From positions 1-59,477 of the forward strand of contig NZ_LZTB01000029.1 of NCBI RefSeq assembly GCF_001665685.1: DNA of 59,477 nucleotides, written 5' to 3'. The notes below the pieces were generated by a model that did not search any database, had not been told where the DNA came from, and worked only from the letters and a program-made list of their open reading frames with translations. The translations under genes were made by a program, and so were the position numbers. Shown here piece by piece: positions 33,175-42,352 of the stretch; position 1 is the first letter of the stretch; the number at the start of each line of letters is the position of its first letter. Source of the stretch: Mycobacterium sp. 852013-50091_SCH5140682 (GTDB lineage Bacteria; Actinomycetota; Actinomycetes; Mycobacteriales; Mycobacteriaceae).

Positions 33175-33750
33175 ATGCCGAGATACGACGCGCAGCACAA
33201 AGCCGAAACCCGGCGCCGAATCATCGACACCGCCAGCGCACGCTTCAAGCAGGACGGCATCGACGCATCGGGCATTGCGACACTGATGGCGGACGCAGGC
33301 CTGACCAACGGGGCTTTCTACGCGCACTTCCCCTCGAAAAGTGACCTGGTGGCCAACGTCATGGCCGATCAATTGCGTGCCCAGCACGAGGTTCTGAGCG
33401 GACTACCGTCTGGACGCGCTGCAATCGACGCGTACGTGCGTGAGTACCTCTCCCCCTATCATCGCGACCACCCCGAATCGGGCTGCCCCAACGCCGCCCT
33501 GCTCGACGAGGTCAGCCGCTGCGACGACGCTGTGCGCCAGTCCTACACCGATGGCGTGCAAGCCGTTGTCAACACGATCGCCGCGCTGCTGTCCCCGCAT
33601 GATCCCACCGCGGCACGCACCACTGCGCTGGGACTGTTCACCCTCCTGGTCGCCACCCTGCAACTCGCCCGCGCCGTCTCCGACCCCGCACTGTCCGATG
33701 AGGTCTTGGCCTCGGGGATCAGCAATGCCAACAAATTGCTCGAAACGTAA
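33175..33750 (+). CDS. TetR-family regulator
   Basis: A 191-residue repressor with HTH at residues ~15-60 (IATLMADAGLTNGAFYAHFPSKSDL) and a TetR_C-type ligand domain with the conserved SGCPNAALLDEVSR segment. It is divergent from the two hydrolases and precedes an oxidoreductase gene on the same strand, so it likely controls both sides through the palindrome at 33098. A good ribosome site is not obvious; GGTCAG precedes the ATG at 33175. Confidence 0.87.
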   Translation: MPRYDAQHKAETRRRIIDTASARFKQDGIDASGIATLMADAGLTNGAFYAHFPSKSDLVANVMADQLRAQHEVLSGLPSGRAAIDAYVREYLSPYHRDHPESGCPNAALLDEVSRCDDAVRQSYTDGVQAVVNTIAALLSPHDPTAARTTALGLFTLLVATLQLARAVSDPALSDEVLASGISNANKLLET

Positions 33751-33804
33751 CGCGCACAACTCCGCCCAGTTTCCGCCCAGCACCCACCAAGAAGGAACGA
33801 CTCC

Positions 33805-34806
33805 ATGAAGGCATTCGTCGTCGCGCGATACGGCAAGAACGAGGTCCGCGCCGCCGTCGTACCCGAACCGACCGTCGGCGAACGCGACGTGCTCGTCAAG
33901 GTGAGTGCGGCCGGCGTCAACCCACTGGACATCATGGTGCGCAACGGTGAGTTCAAGCAGCTGCTGAAATACAAGGCCCCCTTCGTTCTCGGCCACGATG
34001 TTTCCGGTGTGATCACCCGGGTCGGCCCCGGCGTCCGCGGGTTCGCCGTCGGAGACGAGGTGTATGCGCGGCCACGTGACCTTCGGATCGGGGCCTTCGC
34101 CGAGCACATCGCCATCGACCAGGATGACGTGGCGCTCAAGCCGGCGTCCCTGTCGCTACACGAGGCAGCCGCGGTGCCGTTGGTGGCGCTGGCAGCCTGG
34201 CAGATCCTGGTCGAGAAGGCCAAGATCCAACCCGGTCAGAAAGTCCTGATCCACGCAGGCGCGGGTGGTCTGGGCTCGACACTGATCCAGCTCGCCAGAC
34301 ACCTCGGTGCGCACGTTGCCACCACCGCCAGCAGCGCTCGAGCCGGCCTCGTGCGAGAACTCGGCGCCGACGAAGTCATCGACTACACCAGCCAGGACTT
34401 CTCTCAGATCCTGTCGGGTTATGACCTGGTCGTGGACTCCGTGGGCGGTGAGAACCTGACAAAGTCGCTGGGCGTGCTCGCACCCGGCGGTCTGGCGATC
34501 AGCGTCACCGGCCCACCCGACGCCGGATTCGCCCAGCAACTCGGCGCACCCAAACCATTCGAATTCGTGCTCTCGTTCCTGAGCCGAAAGGTCCGCAAGA
34601 CCGCCAAGAAAATCGGTGTGCGCTATTCGTTTTTCTTCATGCACGCCAGCGGAGCGCAGCTACGCGAACTAGCCGCCCTCTACGATGCCGGGCACCTGCG
34701 CCCCGTCATCGACACGACCTTCACCTTCGACCAGACCCTGCAAGCCCTGGCGTACGTGGAGGACGGAAAAGCCAAGGCGGGCAAGGTCATCGTCACCCTC
34801 GACTGA
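33805..34806 (+). CDS. NADP-dependent quinone oxidoreductase (MDR family)
   Basis: A 333-residue zinc-free medium-chain reductase. [15 protein letters not shown] near residue 37, [17 protein letters not shown] near 60, [21 protein letters not shown] cofactor motif near 150, and [11 protein letters not shown] near 193 are present. It reduces quinones or enones using NADPH. It follows the TetR by 54 bases with AGGAACG as ribosome site. The broken gene at 30072 is a paralogue, so this may be the functional survivor. Confidence 0.9.
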   Translation: MKAFVVARYGKNEVRAAVVPEPTVGERDVLVKVSAAGVNPLDIMVRNGEFKQLLKYKAPFVLGHDVSGVITRVGPGVRGFAVGDEVYARPRDLRIGAFAEHIAIDQDDVALKPASLSLHEAAAVPLVALAAWQILVEKAKIQPGQKVLIHAGAGGLGSTLIQLARHLGAHVATTASSARAGLVRELGADEVIDYTSQDFSQILSGYDLVVDSVGGENLTKSLGVLAPGGLAISVTGPPDAGFAQQLGAPKPFEFVLSFLSRKVRKTAKKIGVRYSFFFMHASGAQLRELAALYDAGHLRPVIDTTFTFDQTLQALAYVEDGKAKAGKVIVTLD

Positions 34807-34877
34807 CCGACTCATCCCACCACCACACCCATGGGTGGTGTTCAAGCTGCGGTACTCCGAGACAAAAGGGGCGCGCC

Positions 34878-36110
34878 GTGTCCCATACCAGGAGCGGTTT
34901 CGACGAGGGGTCGGCCGCGCCCACCACGATTGAGGTCCGCGGTGCGCGGGTGCACAACCTCACCGATATCGACGTCGACGTGCCGTTGCACCAAATGGTG
35001 GCCATCGCAGGGGTTTCCGGCTCGGGAGAGTCGTCGTTGACGATGGGCGTTCTCTACGCGGAGGGGTCACGTCGCTACATCGAAGCGCTGTCGACCTACA
35101 CCCGCCGCAGGATGTCGCACGCCACCAAGGCCACCGTCGACAGCGTCCGGCACGTCCCTGCCGCGCTCGCGTTGCGGCAGCGACCGGGTGTCCCCGGTGC
35201 CTGTCGCACGTTTGGCACGTCGACCGAACTGCTCAACGTCCTGCGCCTGGCCTTCTCCCGCCTCGCCGAACACGTCTGCCCGAACGGGCACCGTCAAGAA
35301 CCGACAATCGACGTCGCCGCCGGACTGGACCTCACCTGCCCGGTCTGCAGGGTCACGTTCACCCCGCCAGGTGCAGAGGCGCTCGCCTTCAACTCCGACG
35401 GGGCATGCCTGACATGCGGCGGTCTAGGAGTCGTGCGGGAAGTCGACGACGCTCTGCTGGTTCCCGACCCCTCACTCACCATCGCCGACGGCGCAGTGGC
35501 TCCCTGGAAGATGATGGGCCTGACCGTCATGCCCCAGATGGTGGGCGAACTCGGTGTACGCACCGACATTCCCTACCGCGATCTCACCGACGACGAACGC
35601 GACGTCGTCCTGAACGGTCCCGCGGACAAGCACCGCATCACCGTGCCATCGAAGAACGGCAAGCTATTCGAAGTCAACTTCACCTACCGCAATACCCGCC
35701 TCGCCGTGCAGGAAGCACTCGACAAAGCCGCCAGCGAAGGCGGCCTCAATCGGGTCAACAAGTTCATCCACACCGGTCCGTGCCCAACGTGCCGGGGCGC
35801 GAGACTCAGCGAGCGTGCCCTGGCCCCTCGCGTCGCCGGGATCAACCTGGCCGAGGCGACGGCTAAAGTGCTCGACGACGTGATCGCCTGGAGTTCAACG
35901 ATTGTCGACACCCTGCCACGCAACATGCGCTCGATGGCGACCGCCATCGTCACCCAGCTCCTCGAGATGGCGGAGCGGTTGGTCGAACTCGGTCTTGGCT
36001 ATCTCGGCCTGGATCGACCCAGCTCCACCCTGTCCACAGGTGAACGGCAACGGGTCGCGCTCGCCCGTGCCGTGCGCAACCAGACCACCGGAGTGCTCTA
36101 CCGGAGGTGA
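34878..36110 (+). pseudogene. UvrA-like ABC ATPase, truncated, Walker A Lys to Glu
   Basis: 410 codons remain of a UvrA2-type protein of about 750-800 residues. Walker A reads [13 protein letters not shown], where Lys is normally in the sixth-to-seventh position; GAG is found. Zinc-finger-like CPNGHRQEP and CPVC, and [16 protein letters not shown], the signature-region [14 protein letters not shown] and the ABC signature are kept. The frame stops after LYRR at 36108, before the Walker B DEP. Losing both the first ATPase Lys and the whole second half means it cannot be a normal UvrA. No clear reason for the stop is visible. Confidence 0.78.
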
Positions 36111-36494
36111 TCATTCGAGCAGGGCGGGACCGATGGTGCCGTTACAGGGACACATGTGATGGCCGCCCACCCGAGGAGACTCAACTGCTCACCAACCACA
36201 ATCGGCGTCGCATAAGCGCGCTACGGTCGAGACTGTGAGTATACCGATCGATTTACTAGTGGGGGTGTCATGAACCACGACCGCTCGTCACGCCGGGAAG
36301 CCGGGTTGCCCAAACATTCAGCCAATGCCAGGGCAGAGCCGTCACCTCGGCGAGGCGTTCATTCCTAGAACCTCGTTATAGACTGGCGTCGCCGGGACTC
36401 GCATACGTGGCCCGGCCACACGCGAACAGTCGCGTCGTGGTGTGCATCGCAGGCAGCCTCCTTGCAAGGGGCGGCCCGGCAAAGGAGGTAGACG
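36111..36494. other. 384-base region without a convincing gene
   Basis: It contains a GGGACCGATGG / GGGACACATGTGATGG repeat pair near 36124-36163 that may be the end of an insertion sequence. An operator-like palindrome lies at 36239-36256, and a 32-codon frame (36270-36368) of unknown status follows. The half-site CCTCGTTATAG at 36370-36380 and a strong AAAGGAGGT at 36481-36489 for the TetR gene complete the region. Confidence 0.6.
36239..36256. promoter_or_regulatory. orphan operator-like palindrome
   Basis: GTATACCGATCGATTTAC matches the reverse complement of the site at 37833-37850 (GTATAACGATCGGTTTAC) at 16 of 18 positions. No intact gene begins after it, so it may be the relic of a lost operon controlled by the TetR at 37213-37791. 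Confidence 0.5.
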
Positions 36495-37187
36495 GTGCCG
36501 ATGACCAAGCCGAACCGGACCGCGACGCCGCGGCTGGATCGCGAACAGGCTGTCGCGAAACTGGTTTCGGCAACCATCTCCTTGCTCTCCGACAAAGGGC
36601 CGGGCGAAATCAAGGCTCGGTCGGTGGCCGAGGCCGCGGGGTTATCCACGATCGCCGTCTATCACCATTTGGGCGGTCTACCCGAGCTTCTGGAGGCGGT
36701 GGCCGAGCAAGGATTCAAGGAGTTGGGCGACGCGTTCCGTGCGGCGCCGGCCAGTGCCGATCCCGTCACCGCGCTGTTCGCGATGGCCCTGGCATCCCGA
36801 CGATTCGCCCAGGCCAATCCTCACCTCTACGACCTGATGTTCGGCCTGTCCACGCGTGGCAGCTATCGGCCGCCCGACCAGCCCACGATGTCCGGCGGCC
36901 GGGCGGACAACTTTCAGTTGGCCTACGCGCACATGGTCCAGGGGTGCCGTCGCCTTGTGGACAGCGAGCGCGTGCGCGCCGACGAGAATCCAGAGTTGAT
37001 CGCACCGCAATTGTGGAGTGCCGTCCATGGATTCGTCGGGCTCGAACTTGGTGGCCACCTTGCCCATGTCGCTGATCCGGTCCGCGACGTACTGCAACCG
37101 ATGATGGTCAATGTTGTTGTGGGGTTGGGCGATCAGCGTCAGTCCGCCATCGCATCCCATGACGCCGCCATCGAAGCGATGCGCTGA
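36495..37187 (+). CDS. TetR-family regulator (second paralogue)
   Basis: A 230-residue repressor with HTH ARSVAAEAGLST-like AEAAGLSTIAVYHHLGGLPEL near residue 40 and the ligand-domain motif NPHLYDLMFGLSTRGSYRP. These match the TetR at 25917-26588, so both came from one ancestor. The start is the GTG at 36495, 5 bases after AAAGGAGGT; an ATG at 36501 is also in frame. Its upstream region has one half-site of the paralogue's operator, so cross-regulation is possible. Confidence 0.86.
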   Translation: MPMTKPNRTATPRLDREQAVAKLVSATISLLSDKGPGEIKARSVAEAAGLSTIAVYHHLGGLPELLEAVAEQGFKELGDAFRAAPASADPVTALFAMALASRRFAQANPHLYDLMFGLSTRGSYRPPDQPTMSGGRADNFQLAYAHMVQGCRRLVDSERVRADENPELIAPQLWSAVHGFVGLELGGHLAHVADPVRDVLQPMMVNVVVGLGDQRQSAIASHDAAIEAMR

Positions 37188-37212
37188 CCACCGCCGACGT
37201 CGGCCTCAGCTT

Positions 37213-37791
37213 TCAGCGGCTGCGCCGTGCGCTGCGCGGTGCAGGGCGGTGCGCGGCGACGAGTTCGTCCAGGTGGTGTGCGACCTGCTCCAGCGCGGTC
37301 GTCGACCGTGCGGCGCGCGACAGCACAACTGCGCCCTCGATCGCGGCGACGATCGTGGTCGACAGTGATTGCGCGACATCGGGTTTGATGCCGTCCAAGG
37401 ACAGCCGCGCGGCGATCAGCTGTGTCCACTGGTCAAATACCGCAGCGGCAGCGTCGGCGGCCTCAGACGCTTCGTCGCGACCGCTCGCCGCGGCGACGAT
37501 GGGACAGCCCCCCTCGAAATTCGACTCGACGAGATACTCGGCCCAGATCTTGCTGAAGGCCCCGACCGGGTTGGGCTCCAAAAGGTGGTCGCGCAGCAGC
37601 GCCCCCAGCTCGTCGCCCGCCGAACGTGTTGCGGCAGCGACGAGTTCCGCCTTCCCGCCCGGGAAATTGACGTAAATCGAACGGCGTGTGACGCCGCTGG
37701 TCTCGACGATCCCGGCGATACCAGTACCCGCGACACCGTGGCGCTCCATCAACTCGGCTGTCGCGGCAATCAAACGTTCGCGTACCTGCAT
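37213..37791 (-). CDS. TetR-family regulator
   Basis: A 192-residue repressor, HTH at residues ~5-50 (GIAGIVETSGVTRRSIYVNFPGGKAEL) with a C-terminal domain containing FEGGCPIVAAASGRDEASEA, typical of the TetR_C_21-like group. It is divergent from the flavin oxidoreductase gene at 37913. Two palindromic boxes (37801-37817 and 37833-37850) occupy the start of the gap. Likely represses the oxidoreductase-SDR operon and itself. Confidence 0.87.
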   Translation of the reverse strand: MQVRERLIAATAELMERHGVAGTGIAGIVETSGVTRRSIYVNFPGGKAELVAAATRSAGDELGALLRDHLLEPNPVGAFSKIWAEYLVESNFEGGCPIVAAASGRDEASEAADAAAAVFDQWTQLIAARLSLDGIKPDVAQSLSTTIVAAIEGAVVLSRAARSTTALEQVAHHLDELVAAHRPAPRSARRSR

Positions 37792-37800
37792 GCCTTGAAA

Positions 37801-37850
37801 TATACCATTCGGTCTACTACTGTCATAGGCCAGTAAACCGATCGTTATAC
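37801..37850. promoter_or_regulatory. two operator boxes for the adjacent TetR
   Basis: TATACCATTCGGTCTAC (37801-37817) and GTAAACCGATCGTTATAC (37833-37850) share the core ACCnnTCGnT-type pattern and are spaced 32 bases apart in the divergent promoter. The second closely matches the orphan box at 36239. Confidence 0.65.
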
Positions 37851-37912
37851 CTCGTCCCGGCCCGCGTCGCCGGCCACCGGCCCGATCCCGACCTCATCCG
37901 AGAGGACCACCC

Positions 37913-39157
37913 ATGACCTCACTGCACGACCAGCTCAACCTTCCATGCGGCCTGGTGCTACCGAACCGCATCATGAAGGCCGCGTTGAGTGAAGCACTCG
38001 GCGATAAACGCAACGCCCCCGACGAGCGCCTGGAGCGCCTCTACACCGCGTGGAGCCTGGGCGGATACGGGTTGGTGGTCACCGGCAACGTCATGATCGA
38101 TCGCACCCAGCTCGGAGAACCGGGCAACATCGTCATCGAGAACGAGGACCACCTGGACGCCTTGTCGCGCTGGGCAAAGACAACGAAGGACGCCGGCGTC
38201 CCGATATTCGCCCAACTCAATCACCCTGGCCGCCAATCCAATCCGCTGGCCTTGGGCCATGTTCCCGTCGCCCCCAGTGCGGTTCCGCTTAATTTTCCCG
38301 GCGCCGTCACGCCTCGCGAGCTGACCGGCGGGGAGATCGAGTCCATCATCAACCGCTTCGCGACGGCCGCGGCGGTATGCGAAACAGCAGGTTTCGACGG
38401 TGTCGAGATTCACGGCGCACACGGCTATCTCGTCGCGCAGTTCCTCTCGCCGTTGTCGAATCAGCGCTCCGACGACTGGGGCGGTGACGCGCAGCGGCGG
38501 ATGCGGTTCCTGATCGAGGTGATCCGCGCCATCCGCGCCCGAGTCTCACCCAGTTTCGCCGTCGCCCTCAAACTCAACTCGGCCGACTTCCAGCGTGGCG
38601 GGTTCAGCGAAGACGAATCCCGCGGAGTTCTGGCGGCGGTGGCCTCCGAAGGCCTCGACCTCATCGAGGTCAGCGGCGGCAGCTACGAGCAGCCGGCGAT
38701 GATGGGCACTGCCGCCGCGAGCACCCGGGCCCGGGAAGCCTACTTCCTGGAGTACGCCCGCACCGTGCGCGACCTGATTGGCGACATCCCGCTGGCGGTC
38801 ACCGGCGGATTCCGTTCCCGCACCGCGATGCAGGACGCCGTGTCCAACGGTGAATGCGACGTCATCGGCCTCGGTCGCCCCACCGCAACCACGACCGACG
38901 CCGCCGGAGCGATCCTGACCGGACGCACTGAAACCCTGACCGCCCACAACATTCGGTCCGGGATGCCCCCGGTGGTTGGCAAAGTCGTCGACATCAAGTC
39001 GCTCGATGGACTTCTTGACCTCAATTGGCACACCGATCAACTGCACCGCCTCGGCGCTGGCCTGCAACCCGACATTACCCGCGGCCGTATCGCCACCACC
39101 GTGGCGATGGTGCGCCGCAACGGACGCGCCACCTTCGGCCGCAAGCGCGGAGCCTGA
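37913..39157 (+). CDS. old-yellow-enzyme family NADH:flavin oxidoreductase
   Basis: A 414-residue FMN protein. NRIMKAALSEAL near residue 18, QLNHPGRQSNPLALG near 98, the catalytic HGAHGYLVAQFLSPLSNQRSDDWGG (shown as HGAHGYLVAQFLSPLSNQ) near 167, and FMN phosphate site TGGFRS near 290 are visible. It should reduce an enone or similar activated double bond with NADH. It heads a two-gene operon with the SDR 3 bases after its stop. The natural substrate is unknown. Confidence 0.9.
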   Translation: MTSLHDQLNLPCGLVLPNRIMKAALSEALGDKRNAPDERLERLYTAWSLGGYGLVVTGNVMIDRTQLGEPGNIVIENEDHLDALSRWAKTTKDAGVPIFAQLNHPGRQSNPLALGHVPVAPSAVPLNFPGAVTPRELTGGEIESIINRFATAAAVCETAGFDGVEIHGAHGYLVAQFLSPLSNQRSDDWGGDAQRRMRFLIEVIRAIRARVSPSFAVALKLNSADFQRGGFSEDESRGVLAAVASEGLDLIEVSGGSYEQPAMMGTAAASTRAREAYFLEYARTVRDLIGDIPLAVTGGFRSRTAMQDAVSNGECDVIGLGRPTATTTDAAGAILTGRTETLTAHNIRSGMPPVVGKVVDIKSLDGLLDLNWHTDQLHRLGAGLQPDITRGRIATTVAMVRRNGRATFGRKRGA

Positions 39158-39160
39158 ACC

Positions 39161-40042
39161 ATGGCGACCACATCGATCGAGAAAACCACTGCGGTGGAAC
39201 GCTATTCGCTGGCCAGCAAGGTTGTCCTGATCACCGGAGCGGGCCGAGGACTGGGGGCCGCGACCGCCGCGGCACTGGCCCGCCGCGGCGCCAAAGTGGC
39301 ACTGGCTGACATCGATCTGTCCGCAGCTCAGCAACTGATGGCCGCTCTTCCCGCCGGCAGCACATTCCCTGTCACCTGCGATGTGACCGACATCGACTCC
39401 GTACGTGAGGCCGTGCGCCGCACCGAGGACCGGTTCGGGCGCCTCGACGTCGCGATCGCCAACGCCGGGATACTCGGACCCGGCGGCACATTCAGAACAC
39501 TCACTCCCGACGAGGTCGGCCGCGTCATGTCCGTGAACGTGGCCGGTGTGGTCAACACCGTCTCGGCCAGCATCGAATCGGTGATCGCCAGCCGAGGACA
39601 ACTCGTCCTGGTGAGTTCGGTGTTCGCATTCATCAACGGCGCAGGCGCCATTCCGTACGCCATGAGCAAAGCCGCCGTCGAACAACTCGGACGTGGACTA
39701 CGCGTCGAGCTGGCACAGCACGGGGCCTCCGCGACAACCGCGTACTTCTCACTCATCGAAACCGACATGATCCGCCAGGGCGTCGACGAAGACCCCCACG
39801 TGTCGGCGCTGCTATCGGAAATGCCCCGATTCGTCCTCAAACGCATCCAACCGCACACTGCCGCCACCGCGATTGCCGACGGGCTGGTACACCGACGGCC
39901 AAGCGTCGTCGTTCCGGGGCGCTGGCGTCCGGTGTCGGCGCTGCGCGGCATCGCCGGCCCGGTTCTCGATTCACGCCTCGCCCGCAGCATCGGTGTGCGC
40001 AATGCCCTGGCGCAGATGGAAATTCGCATCCCGCACGGCTGA
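39161..40042 (+). CDS. SDR family NAD(P)-dependent oxidoreductase
   Basis: A 293-residue SDR with TGAGRGLGAATAAALARRG near residue 25, IANAGILG near 97, LVSSVFAF near 148 and YAMSK near 165, i.e. a complete Asn-Ser-Tyr-Lys tetrad. It has an additional C-terminal part (PSVVVPGRWRPVSALRGIAG) like the SDR at 3384. It is cotranscribed with the OYE-type gene, suggesting stepwise reduction and oxidation of the same compound. Confidence 0.88.
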   Translation: MATTSIEKTTAVERYSLASKVVLITGAGRGLGAATAAALARRGAKVALADIDLSAAQQLMAALPAGSTFPVTCDVTDIDSVREAVRRTEDRFGRLDVAIANAGILGPGGTFRTLTPDEVGRVMSVNVAGVVNTVSASIESVIASRGQLVLVSSVFAFINGAGAIPYAMSKAAVEQLGRGLRVELAQHGASATTAYFSLIETDMIRQGVDEDPHVSALLSEMPRFVLKRIQPHTAATAIADGLVHRRPSVVVPGRWRPVSALRGIAGPVLDSRLARSIGVRNALAQMEIRIPHG

Positions 40043-40080
40043 ATCGAGTCCGCACATCGCCGCGAAGCACGCGGACCGCC

Positions 40081-41352
40081 TCACTGCCCGGCGCGCACCC
40101 GAAGCAGCGTCAGGGCAGCTGTCACTTCGATCGGATTGCGCGCGAACGGTTTCGGCAGGAGCTCGTCGACGCGGGCAAGGCGTCGATCGATGGTGTTGCG
40201 GTGGGTGTAAAGCCGTTCGGCGGTACTCGTGCGGTTGAGTCCCTCGTCCACGTAGGTCAGCACGGTCTGGTGCAGCGCCGGGCTGGCGTCCTTGAATTCA
40301 CCGAGCACATCCGCCACAAACTGGTCAGCAGAGGACACGTCTGTCGACAACAGGTCCACCAAGTGGACGTCTTCGTAGCGCACGATCGACAGCCCGGAAT
40401 CGAGGCGCGCCAGAAGTCGTTGCGCGGCGGCAGCATCCATATGTGTTCGCCGGAAACCGCTGACGCCGGGCGCCGTTCGGCCGAGCGCCACGCGCACACC
40501 GCGCCGTCGCCCCAGGTGCTCGGCGAGGCTGTCGACCGTTGGTGTTGTCTTCGCCGGTATCCACAGCCACAACGCGGTGGTGCCTGCGACCACCGTCAGC
40601 CGCCGGTCCGCGCCACAGGCCCGCATCACCTGCTCGCTGCAACGCTCAAGCAAGCCGACATCCTGCTCCGAGTCGACCCACACGACGGCGCCGACGTGCG
40701 ATCCGGTCAGCGCGTAGCCGAGCTGCACTTCGGCGCGCGATGGTGCGATGTCTGAGCCCTGGAGCAGGAGTTCGACGGTCGCGTAGCGTTGCAGCTGCGA
40801 GCCGGCGGCGAACTCCTCACGCACCCGGCCGATGTGCTCGGCGAGTTCAGCGATGGAGTCGTCGACGAAGGTGGTGAGCGAGTTCCCGGATACCTCGATC
40901 AGTTCGCGAAGCTGTTCAGCGTCATCGGTTGCCTGGAAACACGCGGCCAGCCACCATTTCCAGGCAACGCGTTGACCGGACCGCCACGACAGGACATCGT
41001 CGGTGGTCAGGCCGCGCAGGACGACATCGCGTGCATAGGTGCGCATCGCGCTTCCGGTCGCGGGGGCGACCCGGCGTCCGGGTTCGGCGATGTTGGACGT
41101 CAGCCAGTGCTTGAGGATCGAGACCACCAGGCGGGCATCGACATCCGCGAGCACCGGATCGTCGGCAATCGCCTTGTACCTCGGGTCCTGGAGCGACGCC
41201 GCCGTCAGTTCGTCGATGACCTCCCCGGACCTTGCCAACATCATCTCCGCAAGTTCGCGGATCAATCGGCGGACCGGATCGGATGCGTCAGGCCACAGCT
41301 GATCCGGCGTCATGCCCTGAGTGTGCTCGCTGTCGCTTCCTGACTTCAACAC
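40081..41352 (-). CDS. PucR/CdaR-family transcriptional regulator
   Basis: A 423-residue regulator with a RsbRD-like N-terminal segment, a GGDEF-like middle domain (SHVGAVVWVDSEQDVG) and a C-terminal PucR HTH (YVDEGLNRTSTAERLYTHRNTIDRRLARV; key part THRNTIDRRLARVDELL). Such proteins activate purine, amino-acid or sugar-acid catabolic genes. It is divergent from no gene and lies 27 bases downstream of the dioxygenase gene on the same strand, so it may control the 41-46 kb catabolic genes. Confidence 0.88.
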   Translation of the reverse strand: MLKSGSDSEHTQGMTPDQLWPDASDPVRRLIRELAEMMLARSGEVIDELTAASLQDPRYKAIADDPVLADVDARLVVSILKHWLTSNIAEPGRRVAPATGSAMRTYARDVVLRGLTTDDVLSWRSGQRVAWKWWLAACFQATDDAEQLRELIEVSGNSLTTFVDDSIAELAEHIGRVREEFAAGSQLQRYATVELLLQGSDIAPSRAEVQLGYALTGSHVGAVVWVDSEQDVGLLERCSEQVMRACGADRRLTVVAGTTALWLWIPAKTTPTVDSLAEHLGRRRGVRVALGRTAPGVSGFRRTHMDAAAAQRLLARLDSGLSIVRYEDVHLVDLLSTDVSSADQFVADVLGEFKDASPALHQTVLTYVDEGLNRTSTAERLYTHRNTIDRRLARVDELLPKPFARNPIEVTAALTLLRVRAGQ

Positions 41353-41379
41353 CGTCCCCGGTCCGCCAGTGACTGTCCG

Positions 41380-42240
41380 CTACAGGCCGAGGTGGTCGGC
41401 GAGTTCGCGGTAGTCGACCATCCACAGGCCGGGCGAGCCGGTCGGGTACTGCGAGCGGAAGCCGAGGATGCGCTGGACGCGCTCCGGGAGGGTCTTCACC
41501 ACGTCCCGATCGACCAGGAACGGGTAGGCCTCCTCCCCGACCAGGAAGCCCGGGTTGAACGCGAAGGAGACCGCGCGGCGGTACTGATCGGTGGTGACGT
41601 TGGCGCCACCGCCGTGGGCGGTCTTGCCGCTGAAGAAGAGGGCATCGCCGGCGTTCATGATCGCGGGAACCGTCTGCTCGGGGGTGCCGCGATCCTGGAA
41701 ATCGGGCCACTTGTGGCTGCCCGGGATGACGCGGGTGGCGCCGTTCTCCTCGGTGAAGTCTGTGAGGGCGATGAGGAAGTTGAGGGTGATCTCCGGGCCG
41801 GCGGGGCCCATGCCGACGAAGGGGAACCAGTTCTCGAGGTCGCGGTGCAGGAACTGCGCGCGGTTGCCGGGCCCGATCTCGATCACCTGGGCGGTGGTCA
41901 TCCAGTACGTGCCGGATTCCTCGAGGAAGGTCGCATCACACAGGGCATGCACCAGGTCGTGGTTGATGATCTCGTTCCGGAAAGCGGGGCTGTGGGTGAC
42001 CAGATTGGTGAGGCGCTTGGTGTTGGCGCCGTGGAACTCGTTGACGATCTCGAGCTCGTGCTTACCGCCGGGAGTCAGCGCGGCCAGCGGCGCCTCGATC
42101 TCGGCGTTGAACCGGGTGACCTGATCGGGGGTGAGCAGGCCTTCGATGATCACGCCGCCGTCCTCGGCGACGACGGCGCGAATGTCCGCGACGTCCGCCG
42201 TGTGGGGAAGCTTCCTGAGGTTCGAAACTGCGGTTGTCAT
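41380..42240 (-). CDS. phytanoyl-CoA dioxygenase family protein
   Basis: A 286-residue Fe(II)/2-oxoglutarate-type oxygenase. The metal triad is suggested by QFLHRDLENWFPF (His and Asp) near residue 128 and by GKTAHGGGANVT (His) near 208, with Arg in QYRRAVSFAFNP binding 2-oxoglutarate. It could hydroxylate an acyl or amino compound that the neighbouring dehydrogenases then oxidise. The gene precedes a DHDPR-like gene by about 110 bases on the same strand. Confidence 0.87.
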   Translation of the reverse strand: MTTAVSNLRKLPHTADVADIRAVVAEDGGVIIEGLLTPDQVTRFNAEIEAPLAALTPGGKHELEIVNEFHGANTKRLTNLVTHSPAFRNEIINHDLVHALCDATFLEESGTYWMTTAQVIEIGPGNRAQFLHRDLENWFPFVGMGPAGPEITLNFLIALTDFTEENGATRVIPGSHKWPDFQDRGTPEQTVPAIMNAGDALFFSGKTAHGGGANVTTDQYRRAVSFAFNPGFLVGEEAYPFLVDRDVVKTLPERVQRILGFRSQYPTGSPGLWMVDYRELADHLGL

Positions 42241-42352
42241 CGCGTATCTCTTTCTGTGAGTAGAGCTTTGAGGAAACGTCGAGCGCTTGGTGTGGCGTAC
42301 ATCTCACTATGGCCGCTTCGCCCGGTGGCGCGCCATGGCACCTCTCAACCAA

